From: an uncultured Burkholderiales bacterium | GTDB taxonomy: Bacteria > Pseudomonadota > Gammaproteobacteria > Burkholderiales > Burkholderiaceae_C | NCBI GenBank assembly: GCA_903856995.1 | Contig: CAIODK010000168.1 | Coordinates: forward strand, 1-5,801 | Length of the DNA stretch: 5,801 bases | Direction: 5' to 3' | Shown: piece after piece, positions 1-5,801 of the stretch | Numbering within the stretch: position 1 is the stretch's first letter | How the letters are laid out: each line of letters starts with the position of its first letter | Position numbers and translations under genes: made by a program | The notes under the pieces: model-generated | The model's database searches: none | The model's input: only the letters and a program-made list of their open reading frames with translations | Told to the model about the DNA's origin: nothing

Positions 1-2087
1 TCCACCCGGCCGTAGTTCACCCGCCGCCCGCTGTAGACCACGATGCCATAGAGCGTGGCGCGTTCCAGGGCGACCACTTCGGCGGCCTTTTTCTCCCAGT
101 GCGGGTCGAGCAACTGTTTTTTCAGCAAATGCCCGCCCACTTGCTCGATCCACTGCGGGTCGATGTTGGCAATCCCCCGACCAAACAGGCGCGTGGTTTC
201 GACCAGCTCGGCCACCACGATCCAGCGGCCTGGCTTTTTACGCAAGTGCGCGCCGGGGTGGCGGTAAAACTTGATGCCGCGTGCGCCCAGATACGCCTCT
301 TCGTCTTCAAGTTTGTAGCCTACGTTGCCCAGCAAGCCGGCCAGCATCGACAGGTGCAACTGCTCGTAGCTGGCGGGCAAGATGTTGAGCCGCCATTTGT
401 GTTCGGTCACCACCGTCAGCAGCTGGGTGTGGGTGTCGCGCCACTCGCGGACGCGGCGCACGTTGATGAAGTTTTGGCGCAGCAGCGCCTCGTATTGGCG
501 GTTACTCAGCTTGTGTTCGTTATTTTTGCCACCGCGTGCGTGGTCTAGCCACTTCCACAGGTTCAGGTAGCCGCTGAACTCACTGCGGTCGTCGTCAAAC
601 TTGGCGTGGGCTTGGTCAGCGGCGGCTTGTGCCTCCATCGGGCGGTCACGCACGTCTTGCACGCTCAGGGCCGAGGCAATGACCAGTACTTCGTCCAACG
701 CGCCACGGTCACGCGCTTCCAAAATCATGCGTCCCACGCGGGGATCCAGCGGCAAGCGCGAGAGCTCGCGCCCCATGGGGGTTAGCGCGTTGTCGTCATC
801 CACAGCGCCCAGTTCGCTCAACAGTTGGTAGCCGTCGGCAATCGCTTTGGGGCGTGGCGCTTCGAGAAACGGAAACTGCTCCACGTCGCCGAGGTGCAAC
901 GCCTTCATGCGCAAGATCACGCCGGCGAGTGAGCTGCGCAAAATTTCAGGGTCGGTAAAAGGGGTGCGTCCATTGAAATCAATGGCGTCGTACAAGCGAA
1001 TACAGATACCGTCCGCCACACGGCCGCATCGGCCTGCGCGTTGGTTGGCGGCGGCTTGGCTGATGGGCTCGACCATCAGCTGCTCGACCTTGCTGCGCCA
1101 GCTGTAGCGCTTGACACGGGCGGTGCCGACATCAATCACATAGCGGATACCGGGGACGGTCAGCGAGGTTTCGGCCACGTTGGTGGCCAGCACAATGCGG
1201 CGCCCGCCACGGGTGTCAAACACACGGTCTTGCTCGGTGCTGGAGAGGCGCGCAAACAACGGCAGCACCTCGGCACTGCGCATCACGGGCGAGTGGCTCA
1301 GGTGCACGCGCAAGTGGTCAGCAGCTTCGCGAATTTCGCGCTCCCCCGGCAAGAACACCAAGATGTCACCTTGTTGGCTTGGGTTTTGCCAGAGCTCATC
1401 CACGGCGTCGGCAATGGCATTGTTGAGGTCGTAGTCGCGCTTTTCTTCAAAGGGTCGGTAGCGCATCTCCACGGGAAAGGTGCGGCCCGACACCATGAGT
1501 ACAGGAGCAGGCCCTTTGGCAGACGCAAAGTGCCTCGCAAATCGGTCTGCATCTATCGTTGCCGAGGTGACGATGATTTTCAGATCGGGCCTACGCGGCA
1601 AAATTTCGCGCAAGTAGCCCAACAAAAAGTCGATGTTCAGGCTGCGCTCGTGGGCCTCGTCAATGATGATGGTGTCGTAGGCTTTGAGCAGCGGGTCATT
1701 TTGGGTCTCGGCCAGCAAGATGCCGTCGGTCATCAGCTTGATCGAGGTGTCCTTGCTCAAGCGGTCTTGAAACCGGATTTTGAAGCCCACCACCTCACCC
1801 AGCGGGGTTTTGAGCTCTTCTGCGATACGTTTGGCCACCGAGCTGGCGGCAATGCGGCGCGGCTGCGTGTGGCCGATGATTTGGCGGCGTTCCCCTGCCA
1901 CTTTGGCTGGCCCACCTCTGCCCAGCAACAACGCCATTTTTGGCAACTGCGTGGTTTTGCCAGAGCCGGTTTCACCGCACACGATGATGACTTGGTGTGC
2001 CTGCATCGCGGCCATGATCTCCTCGCGTCTGGCCGAGACGGGCAATGATTCTGGAAATTCAATCTGGAAGGGAACGGGCGTAGACAA
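1..2087 (-). CDS. hrpA: ATP-dependent RNA helicase HrpA (DEAH box), 5' part, runs off the left edge
   Basis: This is the N-terminal ~695 residues of a DEAH-box (DExH) RNA helicase; full HrpA proteins are about 1300 residues, so roughly the C-terminal half lies outside the window. Numbered from the TTG at 2087, the translation shows Walker A GETGSGKT (38-45), TQPRRIAA (74-81), DEAH (143-146, at about 1650-1661), SAT (175-177), and the helicase C motif QRAGRCGR (349-356, near 1020-1043). A winged-helix and helicase-associated region follows, then the start of an OB-fold-like segment at the edge. The family unwinds RNA in the cytoplasm; in E. coli HrpA is linked to rescue of stalled ribosomes. 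The start is uncertain. TTG 2087 gives a short N-terminus ahead of the conserved FPESLPVSARREE segment, as I recall for relatives. The only in-frame ATG, at 2156, directly follows an in-frame TAA and would add 23 unfamiliar residues. Neither has a good Shine-Dalgarno sequence. The frame is open throughout. Confidence 0.95.
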   Translation of the reverse strand, partial: MSTPVPFQIEFPESLPVSARREEIMAAMQAHQVIIVCGETGSGKTTQLPKMALLLGRGGPAKVAGERRQIIGHTQPRRIAASSVAKRIAEELKTPLGEVVGFKIRFQDRLSKDTSIKLMTDGILLAETQNDPLLKAYDTIIIDEAHERSLNIDFLLGYLREILPRRPDLKIIVTSATIDADRFARHFASAKGPAPVLMVSGRTFPVEMRYRPFEEKRDYDLNNAIADAVDELWQNPSQQGDILVFLPGEREIREAADHLRVHLSHSPVMRSAEVLPLFARLSSTEQDRVFDTRGGRRIVLATNVAETSLTVPGIRYVIDVGTARVKRYSWRSKVEQLMVEPISQAAANQRAGRCGRVADGICIRLYDAIDFNGRTPFTDPEILRSSLAGVILRMKALHLGDVEQFPFLEAPRPKAIADGYQLLSELGAVDDDNALTPMGRELSRLPLDPRVGRMILEARDRGALDEVLVIASALSVQDVRDRPMEAQAAADQAHAKFDDDRSEFSGYLNLWKWLDHARGGKNNEHKLSNRQYEALLRQNFINVRRVREWRDTHTQLLTVVTEHKWRLNILPASYEQLHLSMLAGLLGNVGYKLEDEEAYLGARGIKFYRHPGAHLRKKPGRWIVVAELVETTRLFGRGIANIDPQWIEQVGGHLLKKQLLDPHWEKKAAEVVALERATLYGIVVYSGRRVNYGRV

Positions 2088-2117
2088 AACAGGGACTAAC
2101 TTGATAGACAATCCGCA

Positions 2118-2123
2118 ATTATC
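2118..2123 (-). promoter_or_regulatory. Possible -10 element (GATAAT) for hrpA
   Basis: Read on the minus strand, this is GATAAT, one base from the sigma-70 -10 consensus, in the divergent hrpA-argA gap. Transcription from it would start near 2110 and give a leader of about 20 nt before the TTG at 2087, which fits that start and excludes the ATG at 2156. No convincing -35 hexamer lies 16-18 bp upstream, so this is only a suggestion. No clear argA promoter could be picked out on the plus strand of the same gap. Confidence 0.25.
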
Positions 2124-2179
2124 CCCGTCCGGCCTCCACCGAGGGCGCCCACCCATTTACCCGCCACAAACCAGCCGCC

Positions 2180-3526
2180 ATGTCCGCCGTTTTTGACTTC
2201 ACCTTTGTGCCTTGGTTCCGTTCGGTCGCACCCTACATTCACATGCATCGCGGCAAAACCTTTGTCGTCGGCATCGCGGGCGAGGCCATTGCCGCTGGCA
2301 AACTGCCCAATTTGGCGCAAGATTTAGCGCTCATCCAAAGCATGGGCGTGCGCATTGTGTTGGTGCACGGCTTTCGCCCACAGGTGAACGAACAGCTCGC
2401 AGCCAAAGGCCATGTACCTCAGTATTCGCACGGCATGCGCATCACCGACAGCGTGTCGCTCGATTGCGCCCAAGAAGCGGCTGGTCAGCTGCGATACGAA
2501 ATCGAAGCTGCCTTCAGCCAAGCCCTTCCCAACACACCGATGGCGGGTGCCACCGTGCGCGTGATTTCTGGCAACTTCATCACCGCCCGCCCCGTGGGCA
2601 TCTTGGACGGTGTGGACTTTCAACACTCAGGCTTGGTGCGCAAGGTGGACGTGGCGGGCATTGCCCAAACACTCAGCGCCGGTTCGATGGTGCTGCTCTC
2701 GCCCTTTGGCTTCTCCCCTACGGGTGAAGCGTTCAACTTGACGATGGAAGAAGTGGCCACCTCGGTAGCCACCGCGCTGCAAGCCGACAAACTGATTTTT
2801 GTCACCGAGACACCCGGCATCCGCATCCACCCCTCCGAGCCCGAAGGCGAGGACAACCCCATCGACACCGAGCTGCCCTTAGATGTGGCCAAAAAACTCA
2901 TGGCGACACTGCCCGCCACGACCAACCCCTCGGACATCGCCTTTTATCTGCAGCATTGCGTGAAGGCCTGTGAGTCGGGCGTTGAGCGTAGCCATATCTT
3001 GCCGTTCGCGGTCGATGGCTCGCTGCTGCTGGAGGTGTACATGCATGACGGCATCGGCACCATGGTGGTAGACGAAAAGCTCGAAGAGCTGCGCGAAGCC
3101 ACACACGAAGACGTGGGCGGCATCTTGCAACTGATCGAACCGTTTGAGAACGATGGCTCATTGGTCAAACGCGACCGCAACGAAATCGAACGCGATGTGG
3201 GCCAATACACGGTGATCGAACATGACGGCGTGATCTTTGCCTGCGCCGCGCTCTACCCCTACCCCGAAGCCAAGACGGCAGAAATGGCGGCACTCACCGT
3301 GTCACCACAGTCGCAAGGCCAAGGCGATGGTGAGAAAGTGCTCAAACGGATCGAGCAACGCGCGCGCAACAAAGGCCTGAAGAGTATTTTTGTGTTGACC
3401 ACACGCGCCAAGCATTGGTTCTTGAAGCGCGGTTTTGTTCAGGCCGACCCCGACTGGTTGCCCGAGGCGCGCAAACGCAAATACAACTGGGACCGCAAGA
3501 GCATGGTCTTGGTCAAAAACTTATAA
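2180..3526 (+). CDS. argA: Amino-acid N-acetyltransferase (N-acetylglutamate synthase)
   Basis: ArgA makes N-acetyl-L-glutamate from acetyl-CoA and L-glutamate, the first step of arginine biosynthesis, in the cytoplasm. The 448-residue protein has the classic two-domain plan. An amino-acid-kinase-like domain covers about residues 25-285, with LVHGFRPQVNEQLA (61-74) and LSPFGFSPTGEAFNL (173-187). In this family that domain serves structure and arginine feedback rather than phosphorylation. A GNAT acetyltransferase domain covers about 305-435, with the acetyl-CoA loop QGQGDG (379-384, fitting Q-x-x-G-x-G) and the C-terminal WFLKRGF and RKRKYNWDRKS segments. The length matches the usual ~450 residues. 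ATG 2180 is the natural start because MSAVFDFTFVPWFRSVAPYI is the N-terminus I expect in Burkholderiales ArgA, although no strong Shine-Dalgarno precedes it. The gene is divergent from hrpA and converges on dsbB, and no other arg gene is in the window. Nothing is missing or degenerate. Confidence 0.96.
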   Translation: MSAVFDFTFVPWFRSVAPYIHMHRGKTFVVGIAGEAIAAGKLPNLAQDLALIQSMGVRIVLVHGFRPQVNEQLAAKGHVPQYSHGMRITDSVSLDCAQEAAGQLRYEIEAAFSQALPNTPMAGATVRVISGNFITARPVGILDGVDFQHSGLVRKVDVAGIAQTLSAGSMVLLSPFGFSPTGEAFNLTMEEVATSVATALQADKLIFVTETPGIRIHPSEPEGEDNPIDTELPLDVAKKLMATLPATTNPSDIAFYLQHCVKACESGVERSHILPFAVDGSLLLEVYMHDGIGTMVVDEKLEELREATHEDVGGILQLIEPFENDGSLVKRDRNEIERDVGQYTVIEHDGVIFACAALYPYPEAKTAEMAALTVSPQSQGQGDGEKVLKRIEQRARNKGLKSIFVLTTRAKHWFLKRGFVQADPDWLPEARKRKYNWDRKSMVLVKNL

Positions 3527-4024
3527 ACGACCCAAGGCGCGCACAGTGGTGGCCAGGGCCAACAGCCCTAGGCCCACGAACGCCACAAACGACCAGTTGG
3601 CGATCGAGCCACCCAAGAACGTCCAATCCACCTTGGTGCAATCGCCGCTGCCCTTAAAAATCATGGGGATGGCGCGTTGCAGGGGGAAGGTTTCGATCAT
3701 TCCGTAAAAGTCACGCCCGCACGTGGCGAACTCTGGCGGGTACCACTGCAGCCAGCTTTGACGCGCAGCCACATAAGCGCCACCGCCGGCCAACAACACC
3801 AAACCGCCACCCACCGGCAGGCAGACATTTCGAGACGGGAAGATCACGCCGAGTAAGGCCACCAAGCCCATCAGCACCATCACATAACGCTGCACGATGC
3901 ACATGGGGCAAGGCACCAGCCCCACCACATGCTGCAAGTACATGCCAAACGACAACAGACCCGCACAGACCAGCAGGATAGACAGCCAAATACGGCGGGG
4001 ATGATTCAAAAGTTCTACAAGCAC
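3521..4024 (-). CDS. dsbB: Disulfide bond formation protein B (DsbB)
   Basis: DsbB is an inner-membrane protein that reoxidises periplasmic DsbA and passes the electrons to quinone. From the GTG at 4024 it is 167 residues, the usual family size. Four hydrophobic helices lie at about 11-30, 41-60, 66-86 and 141-160. The first redox pair is C39-P-M-C42 at the mouth of helix 2, followed by Q45-R46; R46 matches the conserved quinone-linked Arg48 of E. coli DsbB. The second pair, C102 and C129, lies in the long periplasmic loop between helices 3 and 4. All four essential cysteines are therefore present; two further cysteines (C20, C68) lie in or near helices. The frame extends to a TTG at 4036, but GGAG (4031-4034) sits 6 nt before the GTG and favours it. 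The gene faces argA tail to tail and is divergent from the dioxygenase-rhodanese gene. No dsbA is in the window. Confidence 0.95.
   Translation of the reverse strand: MLVELLNHPRRIWLSILLVCAGLLSFGMYLQHVVGLVPCPMCIVQRYVMVLMGLVALLGVIFPSRNVCLPVGGGLVLLAGGGAYVAARQSWLQWYPPEFATCGRDFYGMIETFPLQRAIPMIFKGSGDCTKVDWTFLGGSIANWSFVAFVGLGLLALATTVRALGRL
3551..3574 (+). other. GC-rich hairpin just downstream of argA, inside dsbB
   Basis: GGCC-AGGGC (3551-3559), a five-base loop CAACA, then GCCCT-A-GGCC (3565-3574) form a 9-bp stem with one bulged A. It starts 25 nt after the argA stop and lies in the last codons of dsbB. No T-tract follows on the plus strand, so it does not qualify as an intrinsic terminator. It could protect the argA mRNA 3' end, pause polymerase, or simply reflect the Leu/Gly/Ala-rich coding sequence of the last DsbB helix. 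Confidence 0.35.
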
Positions 4025-4076
4025 ATCTGTCTCCAAGAAGGACTAGTTTCGATTGTCGCTGTGAAACAATGACCCC
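4025..4076. promoter_or_regulatory. Divergent gap between dsbB and the dioxygenase-rhodanese gene
   Basis: These 52 bp separate the GTG of dsbB from the ATG at 4077. They must carry the leader of both genes, and any promoter for the plus-strand gene probably reaches into the dsbB 5' coding region. I found no convincing -10/-35 pair on either strand. A TTGTTT on the minus strand (4066-4071) could be a weak -35 for dsbB, but the sequence 17 bp further on is not a good -10. No operator-like palindrome stands out. Confidence 0.3.
4031..4034 (-). promoter_or_regulatory. Shine-Dalgarno GGAG deciding the dsbB start
   Basis: On the minus strand GGAG is followed by six bases (ACAGAT) and then GTG at 4024, which is near-ideal spacing. 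The longer alternative, TTG at 4036, overlaps this GGAG region and has only a pyrimidine-rich GTCCTTC before it. The ribosome binding site therefore points to a GTG start and a protein four residues shorter than the longest reading frame. Confidence 0.6.
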
Positions 4077-5801
4077 ATGACTTTTCGTACACCACAGCTC
4101 GCTGATTCGCCACGTTTACAAAGTTTCGTCGCACAACTCGACGACTTGATTCAAAGCACGCCCGATGAAGCGGCAATTTTGGCGCGGGGCAAAACCCTGC
4201 TGGCCGAACTGATTGCACAAGACGACTGGCTCACCGACGACTACGCCCAACCCAACCCTGAGCGCTACCAGCAATACCTGCTGTACGCCGACCCTGATGA
4301 CCGATTTTCAGTGGTGAGCTTTGTGTGGGGGCCCGGCCAAGCCACACCGATTCACGACCACACGGTATGGGGTTTGGTGGGGGTGCTGCGCGGCGCAGAG
4401 CTGTGCCAGCCCTTTGCCAAAAACGCACAAGGCCATTGGCTGGCCAGTGCTGAGCAAACTCGGATTGAGGTGGGCCATGTCGAAGCCGTGTCGCCCACCA
4501 TCGGCGATGTGCATCGCGTGTGGAATGCACTGGCCGACAAGCCCTCCATCAGCATCCATGTGTACGGGGCCAACATTGGCAAGGTAAGCCGCCATGTGTT
4601 CCATGAAGATGGCACGGTGAAAGAATTTATCTCAGGCTACAGCAACGCCAAGCTAGAAGCACCCAGCGAGTTCCCACTCGCCACCTACGCACAAATCCGC
4701 GAAGCCCTATTGCAACGCCAAGAAATCGCCATCCTCGACGTGCGGGAAGAAGACCCCTTCGCGCAAGCCCATCCTCTGTTCGCCGCCAACCTGCCGCTTG
4801 GGCGGATTGAAGCCGATGCGTGGACACGAATCCCGCGCCTTGACACATTCATCGTCGCGTATGACAACGGCGAAGGCCTCGCCCTGCAAGCCGCCCGCAA
4901 TTTGCAACACATGGGCTACACCCACGTGCATTTACTCGCCGGTGGCCTCAAGGGCTGGCAAGACGCAGGCGGCGAAGTGTTCCGCGATGTCAATGTGCCC
5001 AGCAAATCGTTTGGCGAACTGGTCGAGTCCCAGCGCCACACGCCTTCGCTGTCGGCCCAAGAAGTCAAAGCTCTGATCGACGCCAAAGCCAATGTGGTGG
5101 TGATGGACGCTCGCCGCTTTGATGAGTACCAAACCATGAGCATTCCCAGCGGCATCAGCGTGCCGGGGGCCGAACTGGTGTTGCGTGCACGGGCCTTAGC
5201 GCCCAACGCAACCACGCGCATCATCGTCAACTGTGCTGGCCGAACGCGCAGCATCATTGGGACACAGTCGCTCATCAACTCGGGCATCCCCAACCCCGTC
5301 AGCGCGCTGCGCAACGGCACGATTGGCTGGACCTTGGCGGGCCAAGAGCTGGTCAAAGGTGCGGACAAGCGTTTCCCCGTGGTGGTGGACGACGCCACAC
5401 GCACAAAAGCCGCCGCCAGCGCCTTTGCGGTAGCCATGCGTGCCGGCGCGAAGCGCGTGTGCATGGACGAGCTGCACGCTTGGTTAGCCGACCCCACACG
5501 CACCACCTACTTCTTTGATGTGCGCACGCCTGAAGAATACGCAGCCGGCCATGTGGCGGGCGCACGCAGTGCCCCTGGCGGCCAACTGGTGCAAGAGACC
5601 GACCACCAAGCCGCCGTGCGCGGCGCACGTTTGGTGCTGTGCGACGACGATGGTGTGCGGGCCAACATGTCGGCGTCATGGTTGGCCCAAATGGGCTGGG
5701 AGGTCTATGTACTCCAAGGCCTCACCGCGGAAAGCTTCAACACAACCGACCCACAGCCCGTGCGTGTGCCTGAGACACCGGCCGACCTACCGACCGTGCA
5801 A
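4077..5801 (+). CDS. Fusion protein: Gln-type thiol dioxygenase plus tandem rhodanese domains, 3' end beyond the window
   Basis: One open frame of 575 codons, with no stop before the right edge. Residues 1-190 are a cysteine/3-mercaptopropionate dioxygenase cupin: iron ligands H93, H95 (PIHDHTVWG) and H146 (GDVHRVWN), the Ser-His-Tyr triad S159/H161/Y163 (SISIHVYG), and Q66 in YQQYLLY where cysteine dioxygenases have Arg. Such enzymes convert a thiol and O2 to a sulfinate in the cytoplasm. A short linker (191-202) leads to rhodanese domain 1 (203-303, D263 at the catalytic position of YDNGEG), domain 2 (323-424, intact loop C386-AGRTR) and domain 3 (458-550, D523 at the catalytic position in CDDDGVR). 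A fourth repeat probably lies beyond the edge, as I recall for separate proteins of this type (about 530 residues). ATG 4077 is the first start after an in-frame TGA at 4062. No Shine-Dalgarno is obvious. Domain assignment is strong; the preferred thiol and sulfur acceptor are inference. Confidence 0.92.
   Translation, partial: MTFRTPQLADSPRLQSFVAQLDDLIQSTPDEAAILARGKTLLAELIAQDDWLTDDYAQPNPERYQQYLLYADPDDRFSVVSFVWGPGQATPIHDHTVWGLVGVLRGAELCQPFAKNAQGHWLASAEQTRIEVGHVEAVSPTIGDVHRVWNALADKPSISIHVYGANIGKVSRHVFHEDGTVKEFISGYSNAKLEAPSEFPLATYAQIREALLQRQEIAILDVREEDPFAQAHPLFAANLPLGRIEADAWTRIPRLDTFIVAYDNGEGLALQAARNLQHMGYTHVHLLAGGLKGWQDAGGEVFRDVNVPSKSFGELVESQRHTPSLSAQEVKALIDAKANVVVMDARRFDEYQTMSIPSGISVPGAELVLRARALAPNATTRIIVNCAGRTRSIIGTQSLINSGIPNPVSALRNGTIGWTLAGQELVKGADKRFPVVVDDATRTKAAASAFAVAMRAGAKRVCMDELHAWLADPTRTTYFFDVRTPEEYAAGHVAGARSAPGGQLVQETDHQAAVRGARLVLCDDDGVRANMSASWLAQMGWEVYVLQGLTAESFNTTDPQPVRVPETPADLPTVQ

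Noticed and set aside
99..548. Plus-strand 149-codon open frame near the left edge
   Set aside because: It lies opposite the continuous HrpA frame and has no motifs; typical GC-rich antisense frame.
1041..2048. Plus-strand 335-codon open frame opposite hrpA
   Set aside because: It is the antisense shadow of the conserved HrpA helicase core; the translation (rich in His, Val, Gln) has no recognisable domain, while the minus strand carries all helicase motifs.
2212..2727. Plus-strand 171-codon frame overlapping argA
   Set aside because: Shifted-frame shadow of argA; Arg/His-rich composition with no domain.
4231..4604. Minus-strand frames opposite the dioxygenase domain
   Set aside because: The plus strand there encodes an intact dioxygenase with all metal ligands; the antisense frames show no motifs.
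4627..4931. Possible separate rhodanese gene starting downstream of the dioxygenase
   Set aside because: There is no stop codon after the dioxygenase domain and no Met, Shine-Dalgarno or gap at the junction (the first downstream in-frame ATG is residue 279, inside rhodanese domain 1), so a single fused frame is the simpler reading.
4916..5506. Minus-strand 196-codon open frame opposite the rhodanese domains
   Set aside because: It is antisense to rhodanese domains 1-3, low in recognisable motifs, and rich in Ser/Arg/Ala as expected for the complement of this coding strand.
1..5801. CRISPR arrays, tRNA/rRNA genes, insertion sequences, prophage or attachment sites
   Set aside because: No spaced direct repeats, cloverleaf-like segments, transposase or integrase motifs or terminal inverted repeats were seen; almost all the sequence is accounted for by four chromosomal genes.

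Overview
The window looks like chromosomal DNA from a betaproteobacterium of the Burkholderiales, probably a Comamonadaceae-type organism. This is inferred from the two-domain ArgA, the HrpA and DsbB sequences and the GC-rich codon use. It was not tested by any search. There are no mobile elements, tRNA or rRNA genes, CRISPR arrays or obvious horizontally acquired segments. Nearly every base lies in one of four genes.

Layout from left to right. (1) The minus-strand 5' part of hrpA, a DEAH-box RNA helicase, runs off the left edge with about 695 codons present. (2) A divergent gap of about 92 bp separates it from argA on the plus strand, a complete 448-residue N-acetylglutamate synthase (amino-acid-kinase fold plus GNAT acetyltransferase). 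(3) argA converges on dsbB (minus strand), a four-helix membrane oxidase of DsbA. The two stop codons sit back to back in the palindrome TTATAA, so there is no intergenic space. (4) About 52 bp beyond the dsbB start, a long plus-strand reading frame begins and stays open to the right edge (575 codons, no stop). It joins a Gln-type thiol dioxygenase (3-mercaptopropionate/cysteine dioxygenase-like cupin) to at least three consecutive rhodanese domains.

The last gene is the point of interest. As I recall, thiol dioxygenase and multi-rhodanese proteins of these types are usually separate neighbouring genes in Pseudomonas and Burkholderiales. Here they are one uninterrupted frame with a linker of about 12 residues. 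Only the second rhodanese repeat keeps the catalytic Cys loop; the first and third have Asp at that position. The protein therefore looks like a thiol-oxidising enzyme tied to one active sulfurtransferase module and at least two degenerate ones. It is transcribed divergently from dsbB, so the right third of the window is rich in thiol and sulfur redox functions. hrpA and argA are ordinary housekeeping genes with no evident link to it.
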